Assembly: GCF_000012825.1 (NCBI RefSeq)
Contig: NC_009614.1
Span: forward strand, 2,294,001-2,358,000
Reading direction: 5' to 3'
Source: Phocaeicola vulgatus ATCC 8482
GTDB lineage: Bacteria > Bacteroidota > Bacteroidia > Bacteroidales > Bacteroidaceae
DNA: 64,000 nucleotides
The first letter of the stretch is position 1, and each line of letters opens with the position of its first letter. The notes under the pieces were generated by a model. That model saw only the letters and a list, made by a program, of their open reading frames with translations. It was not told the origin of the DNA and ran no database searches. This document shows, piece after piece, positions 55,256 to 64,000 of the stretch. Made by a program: the position numbers and the translations under genes.

Positions 55256-55308
55256 CGAGGAAAAGACCAAATATTACAAATCCAAGCTCCGGAAAATGGC
55301 TTATTTTG
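55256..55308 (+). promoter_or_regulatory. PL10 operon promoter with pectin-regulon motif
   Basis: The site 55256-55277 contains AAAAGACCAA and ends TTAC, 16 of 22 positions matching the site at 30241. The -7-like element TTATTTTG (one mismatch) begins at 55301, again 45 nt after the site's first base. Confidence 0.65.
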
Positions 55309-55352
55309 CTTCATAATGATATTTAAACTTGAATCAAAACACTAAAACAACA

Positions 55353-56966
55353 ATGAAAAGCACATTAAAGAAGAACTGGGAAAGAATTGTCCTTTGCCTG
55401 TGCATGGCAAATTTTGCTTGTATAGGTATAGCCCAAACTAATAAAAAATTAGATGACCAAGTTATAAATACGATGAAAACCGCCACTCGGTTTATGATGG
55501 ACAAAGTGAGTTATAATGGTGGCTTCGTATGGAATTATTTGCCGGATATGTCCCGTTCATGGGGAGAGATGGAAGCCAAGAGGACAATGGTATGGATTCA
55601 GCCGCCGGGAACTCCTTCTGTCGGTCATTTGTTGCTTGACGCTTATCATGCTACAGGAGATGAGTATTATTATGAAGCTGCGAAAAAAGTGGCTAACACC
55701 TTGATTTGGGGACAGCTTGAATGTGGCGGATGGAATTATGTGTTCGATTTTGCAGGAGAGAACTCCTTAAAGTCCTGGTATGATACCGTTGGTAAAAATG
55801 GCTGGCGTCTGGAAGAATTTCAACATTATTATGGAAATGCGACTTACGATGATGCGGGTACTATGGAGGCTGCCAAATTTCTACTTCGTATGTATGTGGA
55901 AAAAAATGATCCTGCTTTCCGTCCGGCTTTGGAGAAAACCATTGATTTTGTCTTGAAAAGTCAATATCCGGTGGGCGGATGGCCTCAACGGTATCCTTTG
56001 ATGTATGATCACCCTTTTCAAGGTAAGAAAGATTATTCGTCTTTTATTACTCTGAATGATGATGTGATTCCTGATGCGACCGAGTTTTTGATTCAATGCT
56101 ATCAGGCAATGGGGTTGCAAGGGGTAAAGGAGCCTATTATGCGTGCTATGTACTTGATGATTTCCCTTCAACAAGGGGAACCTTATGCAGGCTGGGCAGA
56201 CCAATATACAGTAGATGATTTGAAACCGGCTCATGCCCGTTCTTATGAACCGCGCAGTGTGAACACCGGTACTACCGTCCGTCTTGTTAATTTAATGATG
56301 GATTACTATAAACTTACAGCTGATACTCGTTTCCTGTCGGGGATTCCTGCTGCAATTCGTTTTTTGGAATCAATGAAATTACCGGAATCGGATGTGAAGA
56401 AATGGAAGAGTCAGTCGACTAATCCGGAAGCTATTTTGGTTCCTCGTTTTGTAGATCCTGATACTGGTAAACCACTGTATGTCCATCGTAAAGGAAGTAA
56501 TGTGAAAAACGGTACTTATTATATAGATCAGAATATAGAAAATACAATAGCTCATTATAATTCGGCAACTTTTGTGAATCCAGGTGAACTGCGTCGTCGT
56601 TATGAGGAAGTGAAAAAACTTCCTGTATCCGAATTGGCGAAGAATTCACCTTTGCTGCAGGATCATTTGGTTCCTTTACCTAAATATTATACTCGTTTAC
56701 GTGGAAAAGCTACGGAAGAAGTTGCCCGGAAATTGGTGAAATCACTGACTAAGGACGGTTGCTGGCTCTCTCCTTTAAAGTCAACCTCGAACCCGTATAA
56801 GCCATATACTGTTTCAGGACCTAGTGAGGAAACGAAATATATAGCTACCTTTGTAGGGGACGAGCACGATACATCACCTTATCCGTGTACCACCGGAGAA
56901 TTGTGCATCTCTGTTGGGGATTATATTGATAATATGATAAAATTAATTAGTTACCTTGAAAAGTAA
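55353..56966 (+). CDS. Pectate lyase (PL10)
   Basis: A 537-residue protein from the ATG at 55353, which starts the signal peptide (MKSTLKKNWERIVLCLCM); an in-frame TTG at 55329 is not needed. The alpha/alpha-toroid of PL10 shows ECGGWNYVFDFAGE, YGNATYDDAGTMEAAKFL, VGGWPQRYP and FITLNDDVIPDATEF. PL10 lyases cut demethylated homogalacturonan by beta-elimination, giving the unsaturated products used by GH105 and KdgF. The usual PSLSGSES region reads PRSVNTGTT. First gene of an operon with an esterase and a CE12-CE8 fusion, so the operon couples de-esterification with cutting. It shares the pectin-regulon promoter motif. Confidence 0.87.
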   Translation: MKSTLKKNWERIVLCLCMANFACIGIAQTNKKLDDQVINTMKTATRFMMDKVSYNGGFVWNYLPDMSRSWGEMEAKRTMVWIQPPGTPSVGHLLLDAYHATGDEYYYEAAKKVANTLIWGQLECGGWNYVFDFAGENSLKSWYDTVGKNGWRLEEFQHYYGNATYDDAGTMEAAKFLLRMYVEKNDPAFRPALEKTIDFVLKSQYPVGGWPQRYPLMYDHPFQGKKDYSSFITLNDDVIPDATEFLIQCYQAMGLQGVKEPIMRAMYLMISLQQGEPYAGWADQYTVDDLKPAHARSYEPRSVNTGTTVRLVNLMMDYYKLTADTRFLSGIPAAIRFLESMKLPESDVKKWKSQSTNPEAILVPRFVDPDTGKPLYVHRKGSNVKNGTYYIDQNIENTIAHYNSATFVNPGELRRRYEEVKKLPVSELAKNSPLLQDHLVPLPKYYTRLRGKATEEVARKLVKSLTKDGCWLSPLKSTSNPYKPYTVSGPSEETKYIATFVGDEHDTSPYPCTTGELCISVGDYIDNMIKLISYLEK

Positions 56967-56986
56967 AGTTTGTTAGGTATAGGTTT

Positions 56987-58147
56987 ATGAAGAATACTGT
57001 AATTTGTTTATTGTTGTTTGGGATAAGTCTGACGGCTTCTGCTCAAGAAAAGGTGGAAACAGTCTCTATGCGTTATGAAACGCAGAATGATATGCCGCTG
57101 TTCTATCAGAAGATGAAAGAAAACCTGACTTATCCTATGGCTTGGGGAAATTCTTCCATCAGAAATTTCAAGAAGTGGCGTGAGGAAGCTCGAAAAACGT
57201 TATTGGATTGCATGTTGCCTGCTCCTCCTGCTACGGCTTTTGATAAGGAAGTGATAGATACCGAGCAACGGAATGGATATAGGGCGGAGAAGATTTTGTT
57301 CAGTGTTTCGGAATATTCTCGTGTTCCCGCTTATCTGTTGGTTCCTGACGGGAATGGCCCGTTCCCGGCAGTATTGCTGCTTCACGATCACGGTGCGCAT
57401 TTTTCGATAGGGAAAGAGAAAATGGTACGTCCGTTCGGTGTGGAAGCATCTGTACTGGCCGATGCGGACGATTGGGCGGAAAAATGTTATGACAAACAGT
57501 ATGTAGGTGATTATCTGGCAAGTCACGGATATGTAGTGCTTGCTGTGGATGCCTTGTTTTGGGGGGAACGGGGACGTAAGGAAGGAGTACGCTATGACTC
57601 ACAGCAAGCGTTGGCGGCCAATATGTTACAGATGGGAATGTCTTGGGGAGCCTTGATAGCCTGGGATGATATCCGTAGCGCGGAATTTCTGGCCTCATTG
57701 CCCATGGTTCATAAGGAAAAGATAGGTACTATGGGATTTTCTATGGGAGCACATCGTGCCTGGATGGTCAGTGCCGCTACAGATGTGGTGAAGGCAGGCG
57801 CTGCTGTGTGCTGGATGAATACTACAGATAGCTTAATGACACTTACCAATAATCAGAACAAAGGCGGGTCTGCTTATTCCATGATTATTCCCGGAATACG
57901 GAATTGGATGGATTATCCTCATGTGGCATCTATCGCCTGCCCCAAACCGATGTTGTTCATCAATGGCTTGCGGGACAAACTTTTTCCTGTAAAGGGCGTT
58001 GAAAGCGCTTTCTCTACCATGCAGGATGTATGGAAGAGTCAATCGGTAGAAAATCTGTTGACTACCAAGTTCTATGATTTGCCCCATTTTTGCAGTAAGG
58101 AGATACAGGATGATATACTTGAGTTCTTTAATCAAAATTTAAAATAG
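56987..58147 (+). CDS. Secreted alpha/beta-hydrolase, probable pectin esterase
   Basis: A 386-residue protein with signal peptide ending near LTASAQ. The dienelactone-hydrolase/acetyl-esterase-like fold has Ser252 in GFSMG, an Asp in NGLRDKLFP and a His in DLPHFC. The cap region DHGAHFSIGKEK resembles secreted Bacteroides esterases; the RG-II methylesterase BT1017 (CE19) is of this general type, but I cannot confirm membership. Between a pectate lyase and an acetylesterase-methylesterase fusion, it is best read as a pectin methyl- or acetylesterase. The next gene starts 7 bp after its stop codon. Confidence 0.75.
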   Translation: MKNTVICLLLFGISLTASAQEKVETVSMRYETQNDMPLFYQKMKENLTYPMAWGNSSIRNFKKWREEARKTLLDCMLPAPPATAFDKEVIDTEQRNGYRAEKILFSVSEYSRVPAYLLVPDGNGPFPAVLLLHDHGAHFSIGKEKMVRPFGVEASVLADADDWAEKCYDKQYVGDYLASHGYVVLAVDALFWGERGRKEGVRYDSQQALAANMLQMGMSWGALIAWDDIRSAEFLASLPMVHKEKIGTMGFSMGAHRAWMVSAATDVVKAGAAVCWMNTTDSLMTLTNNQNKGGSAYSMIIPGIRNWMDYPHVASIACPKPMLFINGLRDKLFPVKGVESAFSTMQDVWKSQSVENLLTTKFYDLPHFCSKEIQDDILEFFNQNLK

Positions 58148-58153
58148 AAAGCG

Positions 58154-59878
58154 ATGAAAATTAAGATGTTGATGGCATTTGTTGCCTTGTTGTTTTCTGC
58201 TTTTACGGCAGACCGCACAATTACTATCTTTATGATAGGTGACTCGACTATGGCTAACAAACCCTTAGAGGGAGGTAATCAGGAACGTGGATGGGGCCAT
58301 GTGCTGGGAGGATATTTCAGTGAGAATATTCGTGTGGAAAACCATGCTAGAAATGGTCGGAGTTCTAAAAGTTTTATTGATGAAGGATTGTGGGAGGTAG
58401 TAATTAATAAAGTAAAGCCGGGTGATTATGTTTTTATTCAGTTTGGGCATAATGATGAGAAGGCCGATGAGAAACGTCATACTGATCCCGGATCTACTTT
58501 TGATGCCAATCTACGCCGTTTTGTAAAAGAAACACGTGCTAAAGGGGGAATTCCCGTGTTGTTTAATGCCATTGTCCGTCGTAATTTCCGGAATAATAAA
58601 AATGCGGTAGCCGAAGATGATGTGCGCAAGGATTTGTCAAAGGGGAGTGTTTCTCAAGATGGAGAAGTGTTGATTGATACTCATGGAAAATATTTGGAGT
58701 CTCCGCGTAACGTGGCAAAAGAGTTGGATGTGCCTTTTGTGGATATGAACAAGATAACGCATGATTTGGTGCAGGAGATGGGACCGGAGGCTTCAAAAAA
58801 ATTGTTCATGTGGATTCCTGAAGGTGTGTGTGCAGCTTGTCCGAAAGGGCGTGAGGATAATACGCACCTGAATGTATATGGGGCGCGTACTATTGCTGGT
58901 TTGACGGTGGATGCTATAGCTAAAGAGGTTCCTGCATTGGCGCCTTTTGTACGTCATTATGATTTTGTAGTGGCAAAAGATGGCAGTGGTGATTTCTTTA
59001 CCATTCAGGAAGCGATTCATGCTGTCCCCGATTTTCGTAAAGCAGGACGCACTACTATTCTAGTCCGTAAAGGGGTATATAAAGAAAAAGTGGTTATTCC
59101 TGAAAGCAAGATTAGTGTTTCTTTGATAGGTGAGGACGGAGCAATTCTGACAAATGATGATTTTGCTGCTAAAAAGAACTATTTCGGAGAAGAAATGTCT
59201 ACCTCCGGTTCATCAACCTGTTATATCTATGCTCCCGATTTCTATGCTGAGAATATCACTTTCGAGAATAGTGCCGGCAGAGTGGGGCAGGCAGTGGCCT
59301 GTTTTGTTAGTGGAGATCGCGCTTATTTCAAAAACTGTCGTTTTTTGGGAAATCAGGATACTTTGTACACTTATGGCAAAGACAGTCGTCAGTTTTATGA
59401 CCATTGTTATATAGAGGGTACAGTGGATTTTATTTTTGGCTGGTCTACGGCATTGTTTAAGGATTGCACCATCCATAGTTTGGGTGATGGGTATGTTACC
59501 GCTCCTTCTACAGATCAAGGCAAAAAATATGGCTATGTTTTTATAGGCTGTAAATTGACGGGTGTGGCTGAGGCTCAGAAGGTGTATTTGTCCCGTCCTT
59601 GGCGTCCTTATGCACAGGCTGTTTATATTCATTGTGATTTGGGAAAGCATATTCTTCCGGTGGGTTGGAACAACTGGGGCAAAAAAGAAAATGAGGAAAC
59701 CGTATTCTATGCTGAATACCGGAATACGGGAGAAGGGGCGGCTACCGCTTCGCGTGCTTCGTTTGGAAAGCAGCTGAACGATATCAGTAATTATAATGAA
59801 GCACAGATTTTGGCAGGTGATGACGGATGGAATCCGGTGGAAAATGGAAATGTGTTGTTGCAGAATTTAAAGAGATAA
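58154..59878 (+). CDS. Bifunctional CE12 acetylesterase - CE8 pectin methylesterase
   Basis: A 574-residue secreted protein. Residues about 20-265 form an SGNH hydrolase of the rhamnogalacturonan-acetylesterase family CE12: Ser31 in GDST, GHND, and Asp235/His238 in DNTHLN. From about 272 (FVVAKDGSGDFFTIQEAI) follows a complete CE8 beta-helix with LGNQDT (Asp402), GTVDFIFG (Asp425) and SRPWRPY (Arg481). One protein can thus remove acetyl and methyl esters from pectin, preparing it for the PL10 lyase encoded two genes upstream. The signal peptide is short (about 19 residues). Last gene of the operon; a terminator follows. Confidence 0.92.
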   Translation: MKIKMLMAFVALLFSAFTADRTITIFMIGDSTMANKPLEGGNQERGWGHVLGGYFSENIRVENHARNGRSSKSFIDEGLWEVVINKVKPGDYVFIQFGHNDEKADEKRHTDPGSTFDANLRRFVKETRAKGGIPVLFNAIVRRNFRNNKNAVAEDDVRKDLSKGSVSQDGEVLIDTHGKYLESPRNVAKELDVPFVDMNKITHDLVQEMGPEASKKLFMWIPEGVCAACPKGREDNTHLNVYGARTIAGLTVDAIAKEVPALAPFVRHYDFVVAKDGSGDFFTIQEAIHAVPDFRKAGRTTILVRKGVYKEKVVIPESKISVSLIGEDGAILTNDDFAAKKNYFGEEMSTSGSSTCYIYAPDFYAENITFENSAGRVGQAVACFVSGDRAYFKNCRFLGNQDTLYTYGKDSRQFYDHCYIEGTVDFIFGWSTALFKDCTIHSLGDGYVTAPSTDQGKKYGYVFIGCKLTGVAEAQKVYLSRPWRPYAQAVYIHCDLGKHILPVGWNNWGKKENEETVFYAEYRNTGEGAATASRASFGKQLNDISNYNEAQILAGDDGWNPVENGNVLLQNLKR

Positions 59879-59968
59879 GCTGTTCTTTCTACCAGTAATA
59901 ATACTTTGTCACTGTAGGGAGGAATTCTATTTGTTCCTATGGAAAGTGTCAGGGAAGAGTAGAATGAT

Positions 59969-60003
59969 AAAGGGGGGATTTAACTTTTCCCCTTTTGTTT
60001 TTT
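59969..60003 (+). terminator. Terminator of the PL10 operon
   Basis: A stem of AAAGGGG and its complement CCCCTTT, extended inward by G-U pairs, has a short AT loop and a T-rich tail. It lies 90 bp after the fusion gene stop. Confidence 0.75.
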
Positions 60004-60039
60004 TAGGAGCTTGTATATCAGTATCTCTCGTTTTTTATG

Positions 60040-60047
60040 TATTTTTG
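60040..60047 (+). promoter_or_regulatory. -7 promoter element of the hybrid two-component gene
   Basis: TATTTTTG matches TAnnTTTG. It lies 10 bp before an ATG at 60058 and 25 bp before one at 60073; the latter leaves a more plausible leader. Confidence 0.5.
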
Positions 60048-60072
60048 CCTATTATATATGAAAATCTACGAA

Positions 60073-63000
60073 ATGAAAAGACACATTCTGTTTATACTTA
60101 CTTTGCTGCTCTTTTTTCATGCAAAAAGTCAGCCTAATTGTATCTTTACTCATTATTCTTCGGAAAACGGCTTGTCTCAGAACTCCATCATGAGCATGGT
60201 ACAAGACCATAATGGAGTTTTATGGTTCTCTACTTGGGATGGAATCAACCGGTTCAACGGTTATGACTTCAAAGTTTATAAAGCCAGACAAGGGAATAAA
60301 ATTACTATGACTAACAACCGGGTAGACTTATTGGAAGTAGACCCTTATAATTATATTTGGCTGCAAACGTATGATTATCGTGTGTATCGTTTTGACCAAA
60401 GAACAGAGAAGTTCGAACAAATTCCTGCCGAAGGTGAAGAGGAGGGCATGCGTTTCTCTTCTATTAAAATATTGCCCGACAGTGTCATTTGGCTACTTTC
60501 TGAAAATGAGGGGGCTGTCCGTGTGAAAACAAACCCTAAAGATTACAGTATAACTACCCAAGTATATGCTACTCATAGTCGTGGAGGAAATGCCGTTCAT
60601 ATTAATCAGGTTTTTAGCGATGCTTACAATCAAGAGTGGTTGCTTACTGATAACGGTCTGCTGAAGATTACGAATGATAAAGAAGAGCCTGTCTCTTATT
60701 TTGTGAATATCCAGTCAGGCAAAGATGAACCCGTACAGGCCTTCTACTCTTTTTGCAGTTATGGTGACGAACTTTATTTTGGATCAGACAGAGGACGGAT
60801 ATGGTGCTATTCTTTGCAGAATGAAATCTTTCGTCTTTGGGAATTGCCGGTAAAGGATAAAGTGATTGCTATAAATGAAATAAAAGGTACGGGGCTGTTG
60901 ATAACAACTGCCCATGAAGGATTGATATTGTACCATTCGGATACAAAAGAGTGTAAAGTCTATAATAAGTCCAATTGTCCCGAATTCCCGGCAGACGCTT
61001 TCCGTTCTGTTTATGTTGACAGTAAGCAGGAAGCATGGTTTGAGATGACCGAATGGGGAAAGGTTTGTCATTTCAATCCTTTGACAGAAGTATTTAAGCA
61101 AGAAAAGATGCAAGTGGAGCCTCGTGGTGCCGATCGTTCCTATCCCAGTTTTCATATTTGTGAAGACTTGAACGGTAATTTGTGGGTACATCCGCAAGGA
61201 GGAGGGCTTTCTTGGTATGACAGAGAGGCAAATCGGCTGTTACCTTTCTATAATGACCCCGATTCACCCGATTGGCACTTTTCCAATAAATTACATTCCA
61301 TGTTATCCGATAAGCAAGGCAATCTTTGGTTATGTACTCATTCTAAGGGGTTGGAGAAGATTACTTTTTTAGGAAGCCAGTTCCATATTTATCCCCGCAT
61401 GGGTCACAGTTATGACTTGAATTCCAATACGGTACGTGCGTTGTTTGAAGATAGCGAACATCGCATCTGGATGGGAAAACGGGATGGTCAGATTGAAATT
61501 TATTCTTCTGATTTAGATTTTCAGGGTATTCTGACTGAAGAGGGGGATATAGCCAAATCTGGCAGGCCGTTACGGGGAGTTCCTTATCATATCATGCAAG
61601 ATTCTCACGGAAACATTTGGATTGCGACCAAAGGGGATGGTATTATTCTGGCAGAAAAGGAGGGGACCCATTTTAAGTTTACTCGATTCAAATATGATGA
61701 AGATGATATTTATAGCCTGAGTCATAATAGTGTTTACTGGTTACATGAAGACAAGTATGGACGCATTTGGGTGGCAACTTTCGGTGGAGGGTTGAATTAT
61801 ATTCAGAAAACTCCTGAAGGGAAATATGTGTTTATTAGTTCTAGAAATAACCTGAAAGGTTTTCCGTATGACCGTTGTTACCGTGTACGCCATATCACTT
61901 CTGACAAGAAGGGGAATATATGGGTGGGGAGCAGTGATGGCGCGCTTAGTTTTAAAGAGGATTTTAAAGATCCGGAGTCGATTGTGTTCCATCTTTATGC
62001 ACGTATCCCCGATGATATGAATTGTCTGAGCAACAATAACGTATATCGGATTGTAACCACTTCTCAAGGAGAAGTTTATTTGGCTACATTTGGGGGTGGT
62101 CTTAACCGGCTTGTTTCCATGAACGGAGAAGGGGGAGCTATATTTAAATCTTATACAGTGAAGAATGGCCTGCCTTCAGATATCCTGTTGTCTGTAGAAG
62201 AGGATGGCGCAGGAAACTTGTGGATAAGTACGGAAAACGGATTGAGTAAATTTATTCCGTCCGAACAACGTTTTGAGAATTATAATGAAAGGGATTTTGG
62301 TGGTAAGATACGTTTTGAGGAAGGAACATCGTTGAAGCTTGGTCCCGACACTATTTTGTTTGGCACCAGTCGTGGCGTGCTTTATTTTGAACCGGAGCAC
62401 ATTAAGAAGAGTAATTATGTTCCATCCATTATTTTAGGTACTTTGAAGATATCCAATCAGGAGGTAGTTCCAGGCGTACCGGGAAGCTTGTTGCGGCAGT
62501 CACTCAATAATACAGAACATCTGGTGCTTTCACATAAGGAGAATATTGTAACCTTATCGTTTGCTGCGTTGGATATGATTTATCCTGAAAATATCCGTTA
62601 TGCTTATCGTTTACGCGGATTTGATAAAGAATGGAATTATGTAGACAGACAGCGTACCGCTACATATACTAATCTTCCGAAAGGAGAGTATGTCTTTCAG
62701 GTTAAATCGACCAATAGTGATGGGGTTTGGGTAGAGAATGAGCGTAGTTTGAGAATCACCATTCAGCCTTCGTTTTGGGAAACGGCTTGGGCTATGGCAA
62801 TTTATATTCTTGCTTTTCTGTTGATTCTGTTTTCAGGAGTATATATATTGTTTACTATTTATCGTCTGAAACATGAAGTGTCTGTGGAACAGCAGGTTTC
62901 TGATATAAAGCTTCGCTTTTTTACAAATATTTCTCACGAACTTCGCACTCCGCTGACATTGATTGCAGGTCCTGTGGAATATGTTCTGAAAAACAAGACT

Positions 63001-64000
63001 TTGCCGGATGATGTACGTGAGCAATTGCATGTAGTAGAACGTAATACCGACCGTATGCTTCGCTTGGTGAACCAAATTCTTGATTTCCGCAAAATACAGA
63101 AAAATAAGATGAAGTTGCGTATAGAGCAGATAGATATTGTTCCTTTTGTACGCCATATCATGGATAATTTTGAATCGCTGGCCGAAGAGCATCATATTGA
63201 TTTTGTATTCGAAAGTGAAATGCCTTCCTTAAAACTGTGGGTAGATGCGGATAAGTTGGAAAAGATTGTCTTCAATCTGCTTTCCAATGCTTTCAAGTAT
63301 ACTCCACAGGGTAAGATGATTACGCTTTTCATTCATGAAAATGAACATAATGTGGCGATTGGTGTGCAGGATCAAGGTATAGGAATTTCTGAAAGCAAGA
63401 AAGCTTCCCTTTTTGTCCGTTTTGAAAATCTGTTGGACAAGAATTTGTTTAATCAGCAAAGTTCTGGTATCGGTCTTTCTTTGGTTAAGGAATTGGTGGA
63501 ACTGCACAAAGCGACTATCCGTGTGGATAGTAAAGAGGGGGAGGGCAGTTGTTTCACGGTTGAGTTTTTGAAAGGCAAGGAGCACTATACGGAGAATGTA
63601 GAGTTCATTCTCTCTGATTCTGTCGAAATGAGGCCGGAAGAGGTGGAAGAATCTGTTCAGGGACATGAAGAGAAGAGGAATGAAAGCAAAACGATGTTGC
63701 TGGTTGAAGATAATTTGGAACTTCGTTTCTTTTTGCGTAGTATCTTCATCTCAAATTTCAACGTCATAGAGGCTGTCAATGGGGCTGAAGGTTTGGATAA
63801 GGCTTTGAAGTTTGTTCCGGATATTATTATTAGTGATATCATGATGCCGGAAAAGGATGGTATTACCATGACAGAAGATTTGCGTGCTAATATGGCGACC
63901 AGTCACATTCCAGTCGTTTTACTGACGGCTAAAACGGATATGGACAGTAAGTTGGAAGGTATGGAACTGGGAGTTGAGGATTATATAACGAAACCGTTCA
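60073..64000 (+). CDS. Hybrid two-component system sensor/regulator (3' end outside window)
   Basis: An open frame from 60073 to the window end (1309 residues visible; the in-frame ATG at 60058 is an alternative). After the signal peptide (MKRHILFILTLLLFFHAKSQ) comes a periplasmic double beta-propeller (NGVLWFSTWDGINRFNGYDF and similar blades), a Y_Y_Y domain (IRYAYRLRGFDKEWNY) and one membrane helix (around nt 62790-62860). A histidine kinase follows, with phospho-acceptor His955 in NISHELRTPL, an N-box NLLSNAFKYTP and G-boxes DQGIGIS and SSGIGLSL, then a receiver with Asp1255 in IISDIMMPEKDG and KPF at the very end. An AraC DNA-binding domain is expected beyond the window. Such regulators bind an imported oligosaccharide; this one is a strong candidate controller of the shared pectin promoter motif. 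Confidence 0.93.
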   Translation, partial: MKRHILFILTLLLFFHAKSQPNCIFTHYSSENGLSQNSIMSMVQDHNGVLWFSTWDGINRFNGYDFKVYKARQGNKITMTNNRVDLLEVDPYNYIWLQTYDYRVYRFDQRTEKFEQIPAEGEEEGMRFSSIKILPDSVIWLLSENEGAVRVKTNPKDYSITTQVYATHSRGGNAVHINQVFSDAYNQEWLLTDNGLLKITNDKEEPVSYFVNIQSGKDEPVQAFYSFCSYGDELYFGSDRGRIWCYSLQNEIFRLWELPVKDKVIAINEIKGTGLLITTAHEGLILYHSDTKECKVYNKSNCPEFPADAFRSVYVDSKQEAWFEMTEWGKVCHFNPLTEVFKQEKMQVEPRGADRSYPSFHICEDLNGNLWVHPQGGGLSWYDREANRLLPFYNDPDSPDWHFSNKLHSMLSDKQGNLWLCTHSKGLEKITFLGSQFHIYPRMGHSYDLNSNTVRALFEDSEHRIWMGKRDGQIEIYSSDLDFQGILTEEGDIAKSGRPLRGVPYHIMQDSHGNIWIATKGDGIILAEKEGTHFKFTRFKYDEDDIYSLSHNSVYWLHEDKYGRIWVATFGGGLNYIQKTPEGKYVFISSRNNLKGFPYDRCYRVRHITSDKKGNIWVGSSDGALSFKEDFKDPESIVFHLYARIPDDMNCLSNNNVYRIVTTSQGEVYLATFGGGLNRLVSMNGEGGAIFKSYTVKNGLPSDILLSVEEDGAGNLWISTENGLSKFIPSEQRFENYNERDFGGKIRFEEGTSLKLGPDTILFGTSRGVLYFEPEHIKKSNYVPSIILGTLKISNQEVVPGVPGSLLRQSLNNTEHLVLSHKENIVTLSFAALDMIYPENIRYAYRLRGFDKEWNYVDRQRTATYTNLPKGEYVFQVKSTNSDGVWVENERSLRITIQPSFWETAWAMAIYILAFLLILFSGVYILFTIYRLKHEVSVEQQVSDIKLRFFTNISHELRTPLTLIAGPVEYVLKNKTLPDDVREQLHVVERNTDRMLRLVNQILDFRKIQKNKMKLRIEQIDIVPFVRHIMDNFESLAEEHHIDFVFESEMPSLKLWVDADKLEKIVFNLLSNAFKYTPQGKMITLFIHENEHNVAIGVQDQGIGISESKKASLFVRFENLLDKNLFNQQSSGIGLSLVKELVELHKATIRVDSKEGEGSCFTVEFLKGKEHYTENVEFILSDSVEMRPEEVEESVQGHEEKRNESKTMLLVEDNLELRFFLRSIFISNFNVIEAVNGAEGLDKALKFVPDIIISDIMMPEKDGITMTEDLRANMATSHIPVVLLTAKTDMDSKLEGMELGVEDYITKPF

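Noticed and set aside
59931-60137. A 68-codon open frame on the plus strand across the start of the hybrid sensor
   Set aside because: It covers the terminator, the promoter and the sensor's signal peptide in another frame. It has no family resemblance.
1-64000. Insertion sequences, integrases, tRNA or rRNA genes
   Set aside because: I saw no transposase or integrase motifs, target-site duplications, cloverleaf-like sequences or conserved rRNA stretches on either strand.

Overview
The window looks like a chromosomal piece of a gut Bacteroidales, most likely Bacteroides or Phocaeicola. Supporting signs are two SusC/SusD pairs, a hybrid two-component sensor, lipoprotein signals, many secreted carbohydrate-active enzymes, moderate-to-low GC, and -7 promoter elements of the Bacteroides type (TAnnTTTG). 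Almost everything is devoted to pectin: homogalacturonan, rhamnogalacturonan and probably side chains of rhamnogalacturonan II. No tRNA, rRNA, CRISPR array or insertion sequence was recognised.

Layout. 1-14.3 kb, side-chain and rhamnose block: a 5'-truncated DUF2264 protein, a GH2 enzyme, a GH78 rhamnosidase gene broken by a frameshift, a membrane propeller sensor fused directly to an AraC DNA-binding domain, lactaldehyde dehydrogenase AldA, a GH43-like lipoprotein, a GH140 apiosidase and a small probable outer-membrane protein. 14.3-17.7 kb: a large SF1B helicase with an embedded PD-(D/E)XK nuclease, unrelated to sugar use. 17.7-21.8 kb, minus strand: hexuronate transporter ExuT, then a gatC-like/kduI operon. 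22.1-30 kb: GH105, pectin methylesterase (CE8), SusC, SusD. 30.3-37 kb: an SUMF1/BNR fusion, a decayed GH43 relic, a large beta-helix protein and a divergent CE8 lipoprotein. 37-54.6 kb: a second locus with ECF sigma, FecR anti-sigma, STN-type SusC, SusD, two tandem GH2-like enzymes, a GH31 and a double alpha/beta hydrolase. 54.7-60 kb: a lipoprotein KdgF on the minus strand, then an operon of PL10 pectate lyase, an esterase and a CE12-CE8 fusion. 60 kb to the end: a hybrid two-component sensor cut off by the window.

How it fits together (inference). Surface lyases and methylesterases make unsaturated oligogalacturonides, SusCD imports them, and GH105 releases unsaturated galacturonate in the periplasm. 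KdgF (lipoprotein signal) and KduI (signal peptide) both carry export signals, so ring opening and isomerisation may happen in the periplasm, before ExuT or the orphan GatC-like permease takes the product into the cell. AldA handles lactaldehyde from rhamnose.

A 22-bp motif lies exactly 45 nt upstream of the -7 element at five promoters (exuT, susC1, the SUMF1/BNR gene, the beta-helix gene, the PL10 operon). It appears to define one regulon. The ECF-controlled locus lies between members of that regulon without carrying the motif, as if inserted into an older pectin locus.
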